A DNA stretch of 64,000 nt from the NCBI RefSeq assembly GCF_963169125.1, contig NC_084795.1, positions 279,568,122 through 279,632,121 of the forward strand, written 5' to 3'. Position 1 is the first letter of the stretch. The number at the start of each line of letters is the position of its first letter. A program made the translations under genes and the position numbers. Positions 1 to 12,807 of the stretch are shown in pieces. Below the pieces are notes generated by a model, which was not told the DNA's origin, made no database searches, and saw nothing but the letters and a program-made list of their open reading frames with translations. The stretch is from Humulus lupulus (Eukaryota; Streptophyta; Magnoliopsida; Rosales; Cannabaceae).

Positions 1-822
1 GGCATTTGGAGATGTTTTGGGGCAAGTTTTGGGGTAATAAGTCAACTGTACCTGTGTTGCGTCGCCTGTAGAAGGCGACACATTGATTGAGAGATAAACC
101 CCTAGCCAGGCGATGCATCGCATGCATGGCGACGCATTGCCTGGTAGGTGATGCATCGTATGGGTGAAGGCGACGCGTTGCCTGGGCGGTTGGCACGGGA
201 CCTTACAGTTATGTGTTTTTGGCTCCAAAACTTAATTTAAAATGCTCTAATTTCATTGGTTGAGACTAATGAGGGTTCCTATACTATTTCAATGGGTCAT
301 TTGAGTTTTTGGTGAATTTATCACTCACAATTCCCTCTCTCTCTAACTCTCAAGATTACTAGTTTTCTTCAAGATTTTTATCAAGAAAGTTTAACTTGCA
401 TGAAAATTCAAGGCTTGTAAATCTCAATCTCATTCCAACTTGTCGTAGCTTCAAGCAATCTCTAAGGGGAAACTAAGAATAGAGATTTTTGGACAACAAA
501 TTTAATTTGTGTCAAGCCTTTGTTACCTCCATTAATTCACATAAAATCATAGTCTTTATGATTTTATGTCACTAAGGGTTTCTATCTCCAAATCTCCATC
601 CTATCACTTGTTCTTATTTGTGTTATTCCTCGACTGTAGACTAGATTATATTGGGTTTGTTTATTTGAATTGTAACATTCAAAGTTTTACATAATTAGTT
701 GTTATATAATAAAATAACATGTTATTTATACAAAATTAATAAAAATAAGAAAAGTTAAAATCATACCTTAATACATATTTTTAAATAAAAAAAAGTTATG
801 CAGTGATAATATGTATATATCT
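1..822. other. Non-coding, possibly retroelement-derived, with GC-rich degenerate repeat
   Basis: No open reading frame of note. Positions about 60-190 are much richer in GC than the surroundings and contain several diverged copies of a motif close to GGCGACGCATTGCCTGG. After about 240 the sequence is ordinary AT-rich DNA with a CTCTCTCT pyrimidine tract near 335. The mix resembles the LTR or leader of an LTR retrotransposon entering from the left, but no LTR boundary, primer site or coding domain is visible, so this is a weak inference. Confidence 0.3.
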
Positions 823-1244
823 GTAGGTGACTGTGATGCATCCAATTTTTTGCCAACACCAATGTAATTATTTTTGTTTTCGGCACGTGAATAGTTGTGA
901 TACCAATTTTTTATATGACAAAGTATATTGTAGTTGTTTAGAATATCCCATAAATTTTCAAGAAATTCTCAATAATTTATGATGTTAAAAACAATATTCA
1001 AACAACTTTTTGCACATGTGTCTGCTTTTGTCTTGTGTATACGCATGTGGATTTCAATTATATAAACCTTATTTTTGGCATCGTAAATTATTCATAATTT
1101 CTTGAAAATTTAGAGGATATTCTAAATAACTACAATGTACACTTTTATACAAGAAAAATTGGGATTATAACTATTTACATGCCGAAAACAAAAAAATAGT
1201 TGCACCAATGTTGACAAAAAAGTTGCTACACCACAATCATACCC
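823..1244. mobile_element. Foldback MITE, Mutator-like (422 bp)
   Basis: The two halves are inverted copies of each other. The left arm (823 to about 985) matches the reverse complement of the right arm (about 1085 to 1244), including shared blocks TTTTCGGCA and TTTCAAGAAATT. The flanks are 9-bp near-repeats, tatatatct at 814-822 and tatatatat at 1245-1253, which fits the 9-bp target duplications of Mutator-type elements, although the flank is low complexity. No coding capacity. Confidence 0.7.
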
Positions 1245-1253
1245 TATATATAT

Positions 1254-2320
1254 CAACATAATTTAATCTTCTCAAAGATCATGTATTCACGTGTACTCTT
1301 TTTTCTTAAAAGAATATATAAATATATATATATTAAAATATGTAATAATTATATTTACAAATAAGTAATGATATGTGCACCCAAAATATGCACATAATTA
1401 TTACACACAGTATCATGATAATTTAGCCTAGTTATTCACATATATTAAAATTGGAACATACTGCTTTATAGTGCAGTTGAAATACTTCACCATATCGAAA
1501 TTTCACAAATATATTGCCGACATATCACTGACATGGTGGAAGATTTCATTTCAAAGCTAAAAATATATCAGTATCCTCATTTATTCGATCTACCACCGAT
1601 ATTTTAACCACTATTATCAATTTTATCTTCCTTGGTTATGATGCACTATTCCACACTATATCCTGAAAAAACCCTAAAGAGACTAAAAGAGTGATCCATT
1701 TGATTTAGTTTGTTGCCAACCTTCCTCATTTTCACCTCATGGCTCGTAGACTTGTGTTAGCTAATTCAAACATTCAATTTTAATCTAGTAATGTTGACGA
1801 ATTTATTGCTACTAAATGAAGGGTGATGTTTAATTTTTTTATATTACATTAGATGTTTTTAAGTAAATATTAAAAATCAGGTTCAAAATTAAAATCCATT
1901 CAAAATAATCTGAATTTGATTTTATTTTAAAACTAAATTAGATTGGACTGGATCAAATATTAGGTTTTCCAACCCCGTTTCAATTAATGTAAGGCAAAAC
2001 CCACTGGTCGAGAATAGCCAACAATATATTTGACATTAAATGATTTTTCACAAAAGATAACATGTAAAGAAAAGAAAGAAAAAAAAATCATCTCAACTCA
2101 CATGATGATATTTTGCTTCCTAAAGAATATATAGTCATACAAGTTTATTTAAAGATTTAAAAAAAAAAAAAATCTTACATTTTCACTCATCACCACAAAG
2201 TAACTGGAAGCCGATTTGGAAAAGGAGCACAACTCACACGAACAGGTAGCAGCAGCCCAGCAAAAGAGCACACTCAATGCAGCTTTGTTACGTTAATATC
2301 TTACGAATAATCATGAGGAT
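1254..2320. other. Intergenic, AT-rich, plus probable 3' UTR of the syntaxin gene
   Basis: I see no gene or recognisable element. The right part, roughly 2170-2320, probably is the 3' untranslated end of the minus-strand syntaxin gene. Homopolymer A runs lie near 2084 and 2160. Confidence 0.5.
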
Positions 2321-5300
2321 TTATGCACCATTATTTTTGCTCCATGGTTTGAGGACTGCCACAACGATGATCACAACAATGATAAGAAGGATTAAGATTG
2401 CAATGCACATCCATTTTCTTGAATTCTTCTGTAGCGACTTGGCCCTTTGAAGAGCGGTATTTCCTTGATGCACGTGATCCACGGCGCTCGAAACCTGCGA
2501 GAAATATTGCATGATTAGATTATCCAACCAAATCTGTCATCCATGGATTGAGATTCCATATTGTAGAATTCTTTCAAGATTGTGTACCTGTGATTCTATG
2601 TTGTCGAGCAAATCCCCTTGTGCCTCCACCAACACCGCCATATCAAGGAATATCTACATAAAATATGAAAATCTCTCTCACACACACATATATATATATA
2701 TATTTACACATAACCAACATAATTTAGCTTCTGAATCAAAACAGTGAATGCCCTCTTTGTAGTTGGTACAATCTAAAATGCCCTTTCATTCCAGGGTATC
2801 CCGTTTGAGTACATTCTTAATAGATGCTGCAAGCTTTAATATGCCATTGATGAGTTAAGGACCTCTAAAATGCTACATTATAAATGCACTATGGATTGAA
2901 AGAAAGAAAGAAAGAACAGAACTTTTGATGGCCTGGAGGAGTATTGGTCATACATTTGGAATAGGGTCAAATTGTGAGTGGCTCTATGGATTTTTAATAC
3001 TAAAGATTCAAACTTTTCTCTTTTTCTCTTTTTCTCTTTTTTGGCTGTAACTTAAGATGATGAGTTAACGTTTTTTGTAATTTTTTATTTCTATATATTA
3101 CATAATTATCGTTTCTTAATGAAAAAAAAATTGCTACTGTAACTCCAAGTGGTTTACTTGGCTACAAAGACCAGCCCTGACCCTGAGCATCTTTTTCAGG
3201 CCATCTGATTGGCTTAACACCAACCAAAATATGACAAAAATGGGCTCTGTGAACTAATTGACGATAAGCTCAGATTTTAGTAAGAGATCTTAGGAACCAA
3301 GAACTAAAAGTTGAAGTGTGATATGCCAACTAAGTTGACTTTAAAACTCTGAAAGCCTAGGTTGTGTGCTGTATTATAACGCAAAATGACATCCTCAATG
3401 ATTTGGTATGTATCACTTCAAAAAGTTTATAAATACCTGTTGTAGATCGAGAAGTTTTTTCTCGACATCTCTCACAGCATCATGGCGCTCTTGAATTTCT
3501 GCAAGGGTATCCATTATCTGCAACCATTATGTTCAATAAAATTCAGGTGTGGATAACTTGATCTTGACTACTTGCTAATCATTAGGTGGCGACCAATTTC
3601 AGTAAATTGATTTGAAGTCAAGCCAATATAATTTATTGATACTTGACCCCAAAAAAAGAGTTCCATAAGTTAGAACTTGTTTGGAGGAGATTGGTAAGGA
3701 AATTGAGCAAAAGAAGGAGAAAGTGACACACCTGGCCTCGACCCTGTTCCTGGATTGCCTTCTGGAATATTTGTTCGCTATCTCCTGTCTCAATTAATCG
3801 TTCAATCGTCTGTATACATTATTAAGAGATTAGAAATGAACTTTGAATGATATGATAAATATTTATGATTAAGGCTGCATAATGCTTCACCTGTTCGTCA
3901 GCTCTTGTGCCCGTTACTGTGACCATGAAAACCATCAGAAAAGGAGAAAATTGTATTAAGATATATCATGAAAAATCACAAATCAGGTTGCAGAAATAAT
4001 AGCAGCTTTAAAGCAACATCAGAAGATTTCTTAACCTGTAAAAACACGTCTCTCAACAACTTCTCGATATTCTTGATGGATGTTTTCCCTTAAAGTCTGA
4101 AAAAACATATTTAGAATGACAAAGGAACAAGATAGGAAAGAAACCAATTCAATAAAAGGTGCTTATCTTCCATACCTGAAACTCAGCCATCTTGTCCTTC
4201 AGTTTCTTTTTCAGGGACCTGCAACAAAAATGGTTGACAGCCAAATTTGGTTGATATTCAGAATTCTATATGCTGAAAAAGTACACCTCCTGATGATATG
4301 TTGGGTATATATAGAGAACGATATTTAAAGCAAGGACATGAAATCCTATTAGCCTTTTTTTTTTTTAAAAGTTCAAAAGCTGCCAAGAAATTACAAAGGC
4401 CCCTTGAACTCTGGCATGACTCATTTGATCAATTTACTAATTATTTGTCCTCTACTTGTTTACCATAATATGCAAAGAGCTTAAAAAAATAAGTGAATTT
4501 AACACAACAAGACTGTACAAAACCTCATTGACTTCAAAAAAGCTCTAAATAAAGTTGTTATTATTATTATTTCGCTTTAGCCACAAATCAGTTTGGAAAC
4601 GTCCGAAATACAGCACCCAACTAAATCATTTCTGCTGTAAGGTATAATCTGGAAATTGTTGCATGCATAAGACTATTAAGACATAAATGCAGAACAATAT
4701 GCCAAGTACTGAAAATTCATTATGTAAATGTATTTCTCCACCAAGATTTTTTTTTGGCAGACAACTTTGGTGATCTCACAATCTAATGGCCGTCATCTCT
4801 GATTCTAAGTGAATGAAAACATAAAAAAGGCAATTTTAGAGGGCAACTTACAGAGTTGTCGACGTTCTTGACCGATCTACACCTGTGCCCTTTCCACAAC
4901 CTGGCTTCTGTCTATTTGCTAAATTCTAGAGCCAAAAGTGAAGCAAACCAAATTAGTGACCTTAATTTAAAAAGAAATTTCATAAAAGCAGCAACATGTT
5001 TTACCTCTCGGTCAAGTTCTTCGATTTTTGACTTCACTGATCGAGCAATCTTTCCAACTTCATCAACATCCTTCTCCATTCGTTGCTTGATTGCTTCAAA
5101 CAGTTAATGTAGTTGTTAGTTTTAAAAGAGAGAAATCAACGACTAAAGTCAGAGAGAAGCATCAAAGGCTTAAGTAGAAATCACCAGTTGAAATCCCACA
5201 CAAAAAAAAAAGTGTTTATTTACAGCAGTCATGTGTATGGTGTCTTTCTTCACGGACAAAGCACCCAACTCTCTCTCAAATCAATAAAGAAAGAAACTAT

Positions 5301-7611
5301 GGATGCATTAAAAAAGAACTGAGTAAATGATTCATAAATTGGTTTACTTGTTTGACACACACAATTTACAGATCAGTGTTGTCCAAACACAGGTTGTTAT
5401 TAATTAGATATCATCAGAATTACTCTTATGTTTTCTAATAAGGAATGATAGAATAGAAGACAGATTATATATTAATATTAAAGATGACAAATTATCATCA
5501 TTTTATATTAATAAAACATGATATACAAGGCATAAATAGCATAAAATTTCAAAATTTAATTGATACTTAGACTACAAGGTTTCGTTACCTTTCATGGCAG
5601 GAGCCTTGGTAACGGCCTTGGACTCCTCGTGTGCATCCTACAGAAAGATTAGATATTAATTAAATCATCTCAAATTGATTAAAAAAAATACATGATATTT
5701 TATGCCAGCAGAGCATCAGCAAAAAACTGGCATTCTAAAATCATATATGCTATATCAGGTAGCCCCACTGCTTTATGTATGTTGTTCTGGTGAACAAAAA
5801 TGCCGAGCTGACTCTACTAGACAATACATTGCAGTTTTTTGTTGTGTAATCATGACAACTTACATTTGATCATCTATGTATATGAGATTTCTAGTACTTG
5901 AGAGGATGTCCTTTAAATAAATTAGTGACATGTTTAAGAGAGTAAGACATGGACAGTGAACACCTTATCAGGTCTAGATTGCTTCTTTCACCATGAAATG
6001 AAATATAAATAATCGAGTACATAAACAAGCTACAATTTACAAAACTTTGGAAAAAGAAACCAAGCTGAATAACAAATTATAACTATCTAAAAGAAATGTT
6101 TGTAACGGAGTTTAGCAAACAAAATCAAGTTAAGAAATAATAAGATAACTTTCATAATTCTATTCTTATTATATGAATTCAACAAATTCCAAATAAATGC
6201 CTTATTTTCGTGTTAATAAATAGGTATGGTATATGTATATATATATATATATATTGTGGCAATGGTATGTGTATATCAGGTCTTCAATAAATACCTGTAA
6301 TTTTTTGAGTAGCTTATCCAGTTTGTCATTTTGTTTCTCAATCTCCTGAACCTTTAAAAGAAAAGAAATGGAAAAAAAGAAAGAGAGAGAGATCATAGTA
6401 AGGTCAGTGTTAAAAGGAAATCAGAAACAAGGAAGAAGAAGAAATAAAACATACAACATCACATTTTAGATACACACTTTTATTGCAAAAAGTCAAAATT
6501 AAAAGAGGGGGGGGGAATGAATAGAAGAAACTAACATTGCCCAGGCTTATACGATGACCTAGGCCAATAGGTGAATATTTAAATATATATATATATAATA
6601 GAATAAAAAAATTACCTTTTTGAAGAAACTCTCCAGTCCTTGATCTCCATTCATGGGAGCTTGCGTCCCTAGTTCAATATCTCCATCCCTAGATGCCTGA
6701 CCCCGTGGGATCTCAAAAGAATCCTGCAGTCATTAAATTAAAGCACAGGACTTTAAGAGACTTATTTGAATTACATCAATTTTTAGCACACTGCTCTATG
6801 CTTATACGTATAAACGAAATGTAGTGTAGTTGTAAAAGCATATACTCATTTTGTCGACCACTTTCTTCTCATCAGAACATCAGTAAACTCTTTAATCGAC
6901 CTATTAGTCTCCGCTTTAACTAATTTACCAACCAAACAAAGAGAGGGGAGAGAATCTCATAATTAAATTTTGTCATTTTGTTATTAGAATCTCTCTTTTT
7001 CTTGTTGCCCAAGTTTCTTGTTCAAAGGTGAGATGGACCAATCAATTCTGATTTTCATGCTCTATATATTGTATTGGTTTTCCTCTTTGCAAATTATTTA
7101 ATGAAACAGCAATATAAAAAAAAGTCACAACAATGTAGCCAAAGGGGGTTTAACAAGAAAATTTAAAATCCGGAAAAAACATTCTAATAGCTAATTGATT
7201 ATAAAAATTTAATTCTCAGCAAATTTCAGCTCTCCAGATTACTCAGTGATCAAAATTTATACCACCATTTTTGTTCAATCATAATTACTGAATGATCAGA
7301 GTCATCACAGCTTGCAAAATTATTCAAAAATGTTCAAATACAATAATTCTCTGCTCTCTAAACAAAAAAAAACAATAAAATTCGATAACCAAACAATTAA
7401 ATTTTCAATTTCACTAAACTACAGATCCAATAAATTTACACAGATATCCAAAACAGGCCAGATCAAGACAAAATTTGAACAAGAAAGGCTCCAAACACGT
7501 CCAAACAAAGCAATTTAAAAAAAATGAAAGACTGAATCCAATCAACGACACAGAACAATAACACGACAACAACAAAAAAGGAGAAGAATTTACCGATAGG
7601 AGGTCGTTCAT
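2321..7611 (-). CDS. SYP132: Qa-SNARE syntaxin, SYP132 type (SYP13 group), 13 coding exons, 307 aa
   Basis: Plasma-membrane target SNARE that pairs with other Q- and R-SNAREs to fuse secretory vesicles, including at the cell plate. Coding exons in gene order: 7611-7594, 6723-6616, 6351-6295, 5637-5589, 5093-5005, 4925-4852, 4218-4176, 4096-4036, 3916-3891, 3809-3732, 3517-3437, 2653-2588, 2494-2321. All junctions are GT-AG and the frame closes exactly. The start MNDLLS lies on an 18-nt exon, as in SYP13 proteins. The N-terminal helical (Habc) region covers about residues 35-160. The SNARE motif covers about 205-270, with the zero-layer Gln at residue 240 (VEAQGD). A single C-terminal anchor covers about 279-298 and is followed by KPWSKNNGA. 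Length matches the family (about 304 aa). SYP131 is the alternative; the overall sequence fits SYP132 better. Probable 5' UTR is about 7612-7890. Confidence 0.95.
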
Positions 7612-7924
7612 TGTCGAAGGCAGCTACCGAAATTGGAAGATCAATGTTGTTTATGAAATTAAGGAAGGAAAATGTCTATGCAAGTGCTTGCTCGGATTGT
7701 AAACGACCTGGTTTTCGATTGAAGGAAAGTGAATTAAGGTGAAAAGAAAACCAGGCCAGGTTAGGGTTTCCAGCAGAGAAGGAAGGGAAGGAAAGGGAAA
7801 CAACGTGGCTTCCCTGTTCGAATGTTGGAACCACCCAACCAAGAAAGAGACAGATAGATTGGAGACCGACCGTGAAAGCAGCAAAGCTTTTGTTTTCTTT
7901 CCTCTTTTTAATTATTATTTTTAA

Positions 7925-8039
7925 GTTTTGAAAACTTATTTTTCAGCACTAAGATTTTTTTTTTTTTTTTAAGAAACCAAGGAAAAAATTGACATGGGTT
8001 ATTTTTTTAAAGTAACATATTTGATGATTATTATTTATA
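7925..8039. other. Short AT-rich spacer
   Basis: AT-rich sequence between the upstream side of the syntaxin gene and the foldback element. It holds a long T run near 7958 and the left 9-bp target repeat of the next element at 8031-8039. Nothing else is visible. Confidence 0.5.
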
Positions 8040-8418
8040 GGGAATTTACTTATTTAATACCTTATATTTTTTCAAAATATTATTTTGGTACCATCTGTTT
8101 TTAATAATGCTCATATGGTATCTGTATTTTAAAATTATACATATTTGATATCCTAAACTCAGATTTGATAGATAAAATTTTGTCAATATGATCAAACTGT
8201 CATCAGTTATATGTAATTAAGTAATTAAATTTAAATTTGAAACTTACATAATTGACAGTAGTTTGATTAAATTGATAAAATTTTATTAATTAAATTTGAG
8301 TTTAGGGTATCAAATATGTACGATTTTAAAATACAGGGTATCGTATGAGCATTATTGAAAACAGAGGTACTAAAATGATACTTTGTAAAAACACAGGGTA
8401 CCAAATAGTTACCTACCC
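8040..8418. mobile_element. Foldback MITE with perfect 9-bp TSD (379 bp)
   Basis: Nearly the whole element is an inverted repeat. The left arm begins GGGAATTTACTTATTT, and the reverse complement of the right arm begins GGGTAGGTAACTATTT; both carry the same internal blocks (TAATGCTCAT, TATTTTAAAAT). It is bounded by a perfect 9-bp direct repeat TTATTTATA (8031-8039 and 8419-8427), characteristic of Mutator-type transposition. Non-coding. Related half-copies occur at 31148-31632. Confidence 0.88.
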
Positions 8419-8780
8419 TTATTTATATGGTTAATGCCTTAATGGAACTAAATGACAAATTTGATTTTTGATGCATAAAAGGGTCCTATGTCAAAATAAT
8501 ATCAAGCTAAAAAAACGTCACATTTTTATTTTAGTATTCTCTTTCATTCCCAAAATACCCTCACATAGGTTTAACTCTTTTTTCTCCTATTGTCTTCTCA
8601 TTTTCTATCTCTCACGTTTTCCCTCTCTAAGCTCTCATACACAAAGATAGCTATCATTATCTTAATTTATATTAATTTTTTAGCTCATTTTAGATTTCAG
8701 ATCTAGGAGCAAGTTGTAAATCATTTTAAGCCAAGGAACTTCATTTTGGATTCTCTTTTGGATCTAGTGGCAAAAATTAT

Positions 8781-10187
8781 ATGGGTAAGTATATATTTGT
8801 TATATGTAGTGAGGAAACTTGTCTATCTACATTGTTTGTGCTATTTCGAACATATGTGTATATGTCTTCATGTTTTATTGTAATTTTTCACCGTCAGAAT
8901 GGATTTTCGTTCTTTTCTAGGGTTGTTTTATGGGTTTTTCGGCTGTCTCGATGTGCCTCGACTGTCCTCGATAGACCTTGATAGGTCATAAGAATTACAT
9001 TGGATTGTTTGCATTGATTGTACTCGATAGACCTTGATTGGCCTCAATTGTACTCGATAGAAATAGATTTTTTGTTATTTTATGTTATAGTTTTAATTTT
9101 TGACCTAGTTTATTGTTTTTTTTTATACAGATTCGACTGTTTCCATATTTGTTGTATTCAATGGTGTTTGGGAACTAGAAAATAGGGATTGGATTTTCAA
9201 GGATGCTGAAAATCAAGTTCTGCCTTTGGAGAAGGGTGTGACGTATGAGCAACTGCTTGACATTCTGTACGATGATCTTGAAGTGGATAAATGTGTGTAT
9301 GACTTGAAACTTGACGTCCCGTACACATGCCTCTCACAATTCGTCAAACCTACCAATGTAAAAAATGATAGGCATGTGCGTGCATTCATTGGGTTAACAT
9401 AGAAATCTGTAGAGAAGTTGATTCCTCTATGTGTAACATTGGTTAAGAAGGGAGATATAAGAAATGCATCGGCCTCTCCCAGCGTTAATGAAGAAGTTCG
9501 ATTTGAAGAGAACATTTCTCCCCCATGTCATGGTTTCAAAGGAACTCAAAGTGAGGTTGAGACATTTGTTCCCGAGACAAATCCAGACGTCATAGTCCAT
9601 GATGATATCCCGGTTAGAGATTCACCAAATTTTCATGACACAGCGGAGTACGATCCCTATGGCTACGATCCTTATGTCAATGACGATCATGTTGTTGATG
9701 CAGCTGATGTTGGTGGGCCATATATTAGGGCAGATTTGCCAACGCAGAGTTCAGATGTTATGGTAGTTGAAGAGCGCATAATAGAAGATCGGCAAACACC
9801 TGGGACCAGCAGTAGTTGTCCAGGTCCAAGTAGAACCGATGATAGTTTTAGATGGAGTTCTCCATTGGACTTAGGTGAAGATTGTAGAACATGGAGTGCT
9901 CCCATGTTCACCAAAGAGGATATAGAGGCCTCACATCAACATCACTCCTCAACCAGCAAAGTTTCAGGAGAATTGCACATTGGCAAGTTCTTTTAGAACG
10001 AGCTTGAATTGAAAACCAAAGCAGTCATATTTGCGATGAAGAATAATTTTGAGTTCATGATGAAGAAATCTGGTATTGATGTATGGTACATTACCTGCAA
10101 GGATCCTGATTGTGGTTAGAGATTGAGGGGAAAGAAAAAAAATGTGATCTGGAATGTTCGAGATTACTATATACAATAAAGTACACA
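8781..10187 (+). pseudogene. MuDR-family transposase, N-terminal fragment, broken
   Basis: The start ATGG at 8781-8784 is followed by a GT-AG intron to 9130. Exon 2 from 9131 encodes a MULE transposase leader (IFVVFNGVWELENRDWIF). A stop at 9400-9402 interrupts it, and the same frame reopens (LIPLCVTLVKKGDIRN) through an acidic linker. After a stop at about 9994 the frame continues into the DNA-binding domain typical of MuDR transposases (FEFMMKKSGIDVWYITCKDPDCG), with another stop where the family has Trp (CGW becomes CG-stop). The LTR insertion at 10188 follows, and no catalytic DDE domain exists beyond it. The family name comes from the domain pattern as I recall it. Clearly non-functional. 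Confidence 0.82.
8937..9063. repeat. Subterminal CCTCGA-type repeats of the Mutator-like element, left side
   Basis: Several copies of a motif close to CCTCGATAGACCTTGAT occur here. The same motif in inverse orientation (ATCGAGGCCTATCGAGG) is more abundant at 12808-13285. Such subterminal arrays often hold transposase binding sites; that role is inferred. Confidence 0.6.
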
Positions 10188-12587
10188 TGTAATGCCCCGA
10201 ATTCTCCGTTATGGTTTTAAGGCGTGAATAGTAGGCCGGGAGGGCCATACTTGCTTAATTATGTTATTAATTGATAAAATGCATGTATATGTGGATTATA
10301 TTATAATATGATGTGAAATGCATGCATGTGAGTCCATATTTCTAATTACAGGGGTGTGACGGTAATTTGGCCCGTTAAGGGTAAATTGTTTATTTGTATG
10401 CATGTTGGTGATATATTTTGAGATCACATTATGATGTGGGCTTGTTCGAGCCATTCAGCATGAGACGATCATGGTATGTTAAATATCGGTTTGGTCATAA
10501 CAGGCTTAAGCTCGGGGCTCGGGGTGAGCCTCGGGGTGTTTTAATGATTAGAGTGTTACCGGGCATTAAAGGGTAACAGGATATGAATTATTAGTGTTTG
10601 AGAATATTGAGATTAGCGGGAATTGGGAAGCGTTAATTATGATTAACAGGATAAGTGGAATATATCAATTTTACCCTTGAAATGATTTTAGAAGCCTTAA
10701 GTGACCTAGGGGCATTTAGGTCATTTGGTTGGATTTATATGACCTTTAAGTTGGCTGTAGAAGCATATAGAACAAAACAGAGCAAAACAGGGTCTTCCTT
10801 CTCCATCCCGTACATCCATTTCTCTCATTTATCCTTTGGAGTTTTTGAGCTGAAAGTGAGGTTTCAAGCTGGGAAATCAAGGGGCTGGGTTTGTAGACTT
10901 GGTTCAGCCATTGAAGGAGGTCTAAGCTCGGATTTGAGGTGAGTTTTAGCCATTGGTTTCTGGTCATACTCTGTTTTAGCTTTGAGTTTTCAGCTTGTAA
11001 TTCTTTGGTGGATAGTTGGAATTAATGGGAGTTAGGTTGATGTTTTACTTGGGTTTTGATGAGGGTGAGTTGTAGATGAAGTTTAGGGGTTGAATTGAGT
11101 GTTAGGTTGGTGTTTTGGATTGGTTTGAAGAGCTGGTTCCAAGGGAAAACGCAGGGGATGTCGAGCTGGTGCGTGCTGGTTTCTGGGCTGATATGCGTAA
11201 TGAGCCGCGGCATGGCATAGGTGAGCCGCGGCCCATGGTGCTTGTCAGGGTGAGGCAACCTCTGTTTGAGGGGCGCGCCGCGGCGCAGCTGTGGAGGGCC
11301 GCAGCCCTTAGTGGCTTTTTGGGCAAAAAAGTGTTTTTAGCTTGGGGATTCAAGCCTTAGGCCTCGGGGTCGAACCTACTACCCGGTTGAGTAGTGTTTG
11401 ATGTCTCGGAGGCTAAGTTTTGGTTTGGGAACCTTTTATTATTCATTTTATTGATGGAATCCCATAATTGGTTATGACCAGGTAACCGCTAAAGGACCAA
11501 AATGTTGATCGTTCTCAGGTGTCGTTCTTTTATTCATTCTAGCTCGAACCAGAGGTAAGAAAAATGCACCCCACACGTGACATGCATGGTTATTCATGAA
11601 GCATGTTGGTTGTATAAATATGAACATGGACTGAATATTGAATGCTTAGCAAATGCTACTCACTTGTGCATGGTACTGATTCATTAGTCAGATTTGGCAA
11701 AGGTGCTAGTATCAACTGTGAAGCTGTGACTTATTAATCAGGTTCGGCAGTGGTACTGGGCACTGGTCACGTTGCACTGACTCATTAGTCAGAACGGTCT
11801 TAGCGTGTTTAACGCAAGCCAATAAAGATTAGATCTAATCAACTATCTGCATTGAATGACTCAAATAGTGTTAATGCCAGACCGACCTCAAGGTCGATGA
11901 TTAATATAAGCGCTTGGAGGCTAGTGGCTTACCTAGCAGCCACTTTCCCACTTGAAACAGTGACATGCTTGTCAGTCACTCATTATGGTTTACCAGAACC
12001 TGTTGAAGGCTAGTGGCTTACTTAGCAGCCACTCTTCCATTTGAATTAGTGACTTGCCTGTCAGTCACTCAGTATGGTTCATCAGGACCTCAAGTGATAT
12101 TCACTTTGAAAGCTTTAAGCTCAGTGTGATTATAATGATAATCATTTGATAATGTTTACATATAATGCTATGTTTTCTTGTTGGGCCTTGGCTCATGGGT
12201 GCTATGTGGTGCAGGTAAAGGAAAAGAAAAGCTCACCCAGCCTTGAGTGGAGAGCTTAGGTGGTGATGTGTACATATGCGGCCGCTTGACTACCGCGGCC
12301 AAGGAGTTCTCAGAGGAACTAGGGGGTTTACCCTATTTTTGCTGCTTAGGTCGGCGGGTTTATAATTTTGGAACAGTAATTACCTTTTTGAGTTGTAAAT
12401 AACTTGTAAATGTTCTTGTGGGCCCATGAAAAGATTTATATATAAAATAAAACATATCATTTCCTTTTTACTGGTTTTCATCTTAACTTGTTAATAACAC
12501 TTAGAACACGTTTTTAACCAAAGGACTCATGCAATGAGTCAAATTTCCGGTTCACCGTAACTGTTCTGGGGTAACCAGGGCGTTACA
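10188..12587 (+). mobile_element. Solo LTR, 2400 bp, Tekay-like (TG...CA, TSD ACACA)
   Basis: The element starts TGTAATGCCCCGAATTC, ends GGGCGTTACA and is flanked by the 5-bp direct repeat ACACA (10183-10187 and 12588-12592). It has no primer-binding site, polypurine tract or gag-pol, so it is a solo LTR left by recombination between two LTRs. It matches the LTR at 42992-45297 along its whole length, for example around GGTTTGGTCATAAC and AGAGGAACTAGGGG. A likely polyadenylation region (AATAAA-like ATAAAATAAAAC) lies near 12445. Its TGTAA...TTACA ends resemble Tekay/Del chromovirus LTRs; that family assignment is inference. It broke the Mutator transposase remnant. Confidence 0.88.
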
Positions 12588-12721
12588 ACACACTTGCTCA
12601 CAAGAAATTTAATAAGTCCATGCCTCCTAAACTTCTCTATAAGGGTATCCAAGTAAGCACTACCCCTATAAGTGACACGACCAGAAAAGTGCTTCTCCAA
12701 CGATACAATAAGGTCAGACAT
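12588..12721 (-). pseudogene. Minus-strand ORF remnant inside the Mutator-like element
   Basis: On the minus strand a good acceptor (TTTTTTTTCCTTCAG) directly precedes an ATG at 12721. The reading frame after it encodes about 44 residues (MSDLIVSLEKHFSGRVTYRG...) before it runs into the solo LTR at 12587. I do not recognise the protein. It may be a captured host exon or a second MULE gene; the part beyond the LTR insertion is missing. Confidence 0.45.
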
Positions 12722-12807
12722 CTGAAGGAAAAAAAAATGTTAGTAATATATTTTTAAGAAATCTTGCCAAACTATTAAAAATACAATTTTAAATAGTTTG
12801 GTAAACA

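Noticed and set aside
9213..9515. Minus-strand open frame of 100 codons
   Set aside because: Antisense shadow of the decayed MuDR transposase on the plus strand.
11022..11360. Overlapping frames on both strands, locally GC-rich
   Set aside because: They are inside the solo LTR; the GC-rich patch (GCCGCGGC) is LTR sequence.
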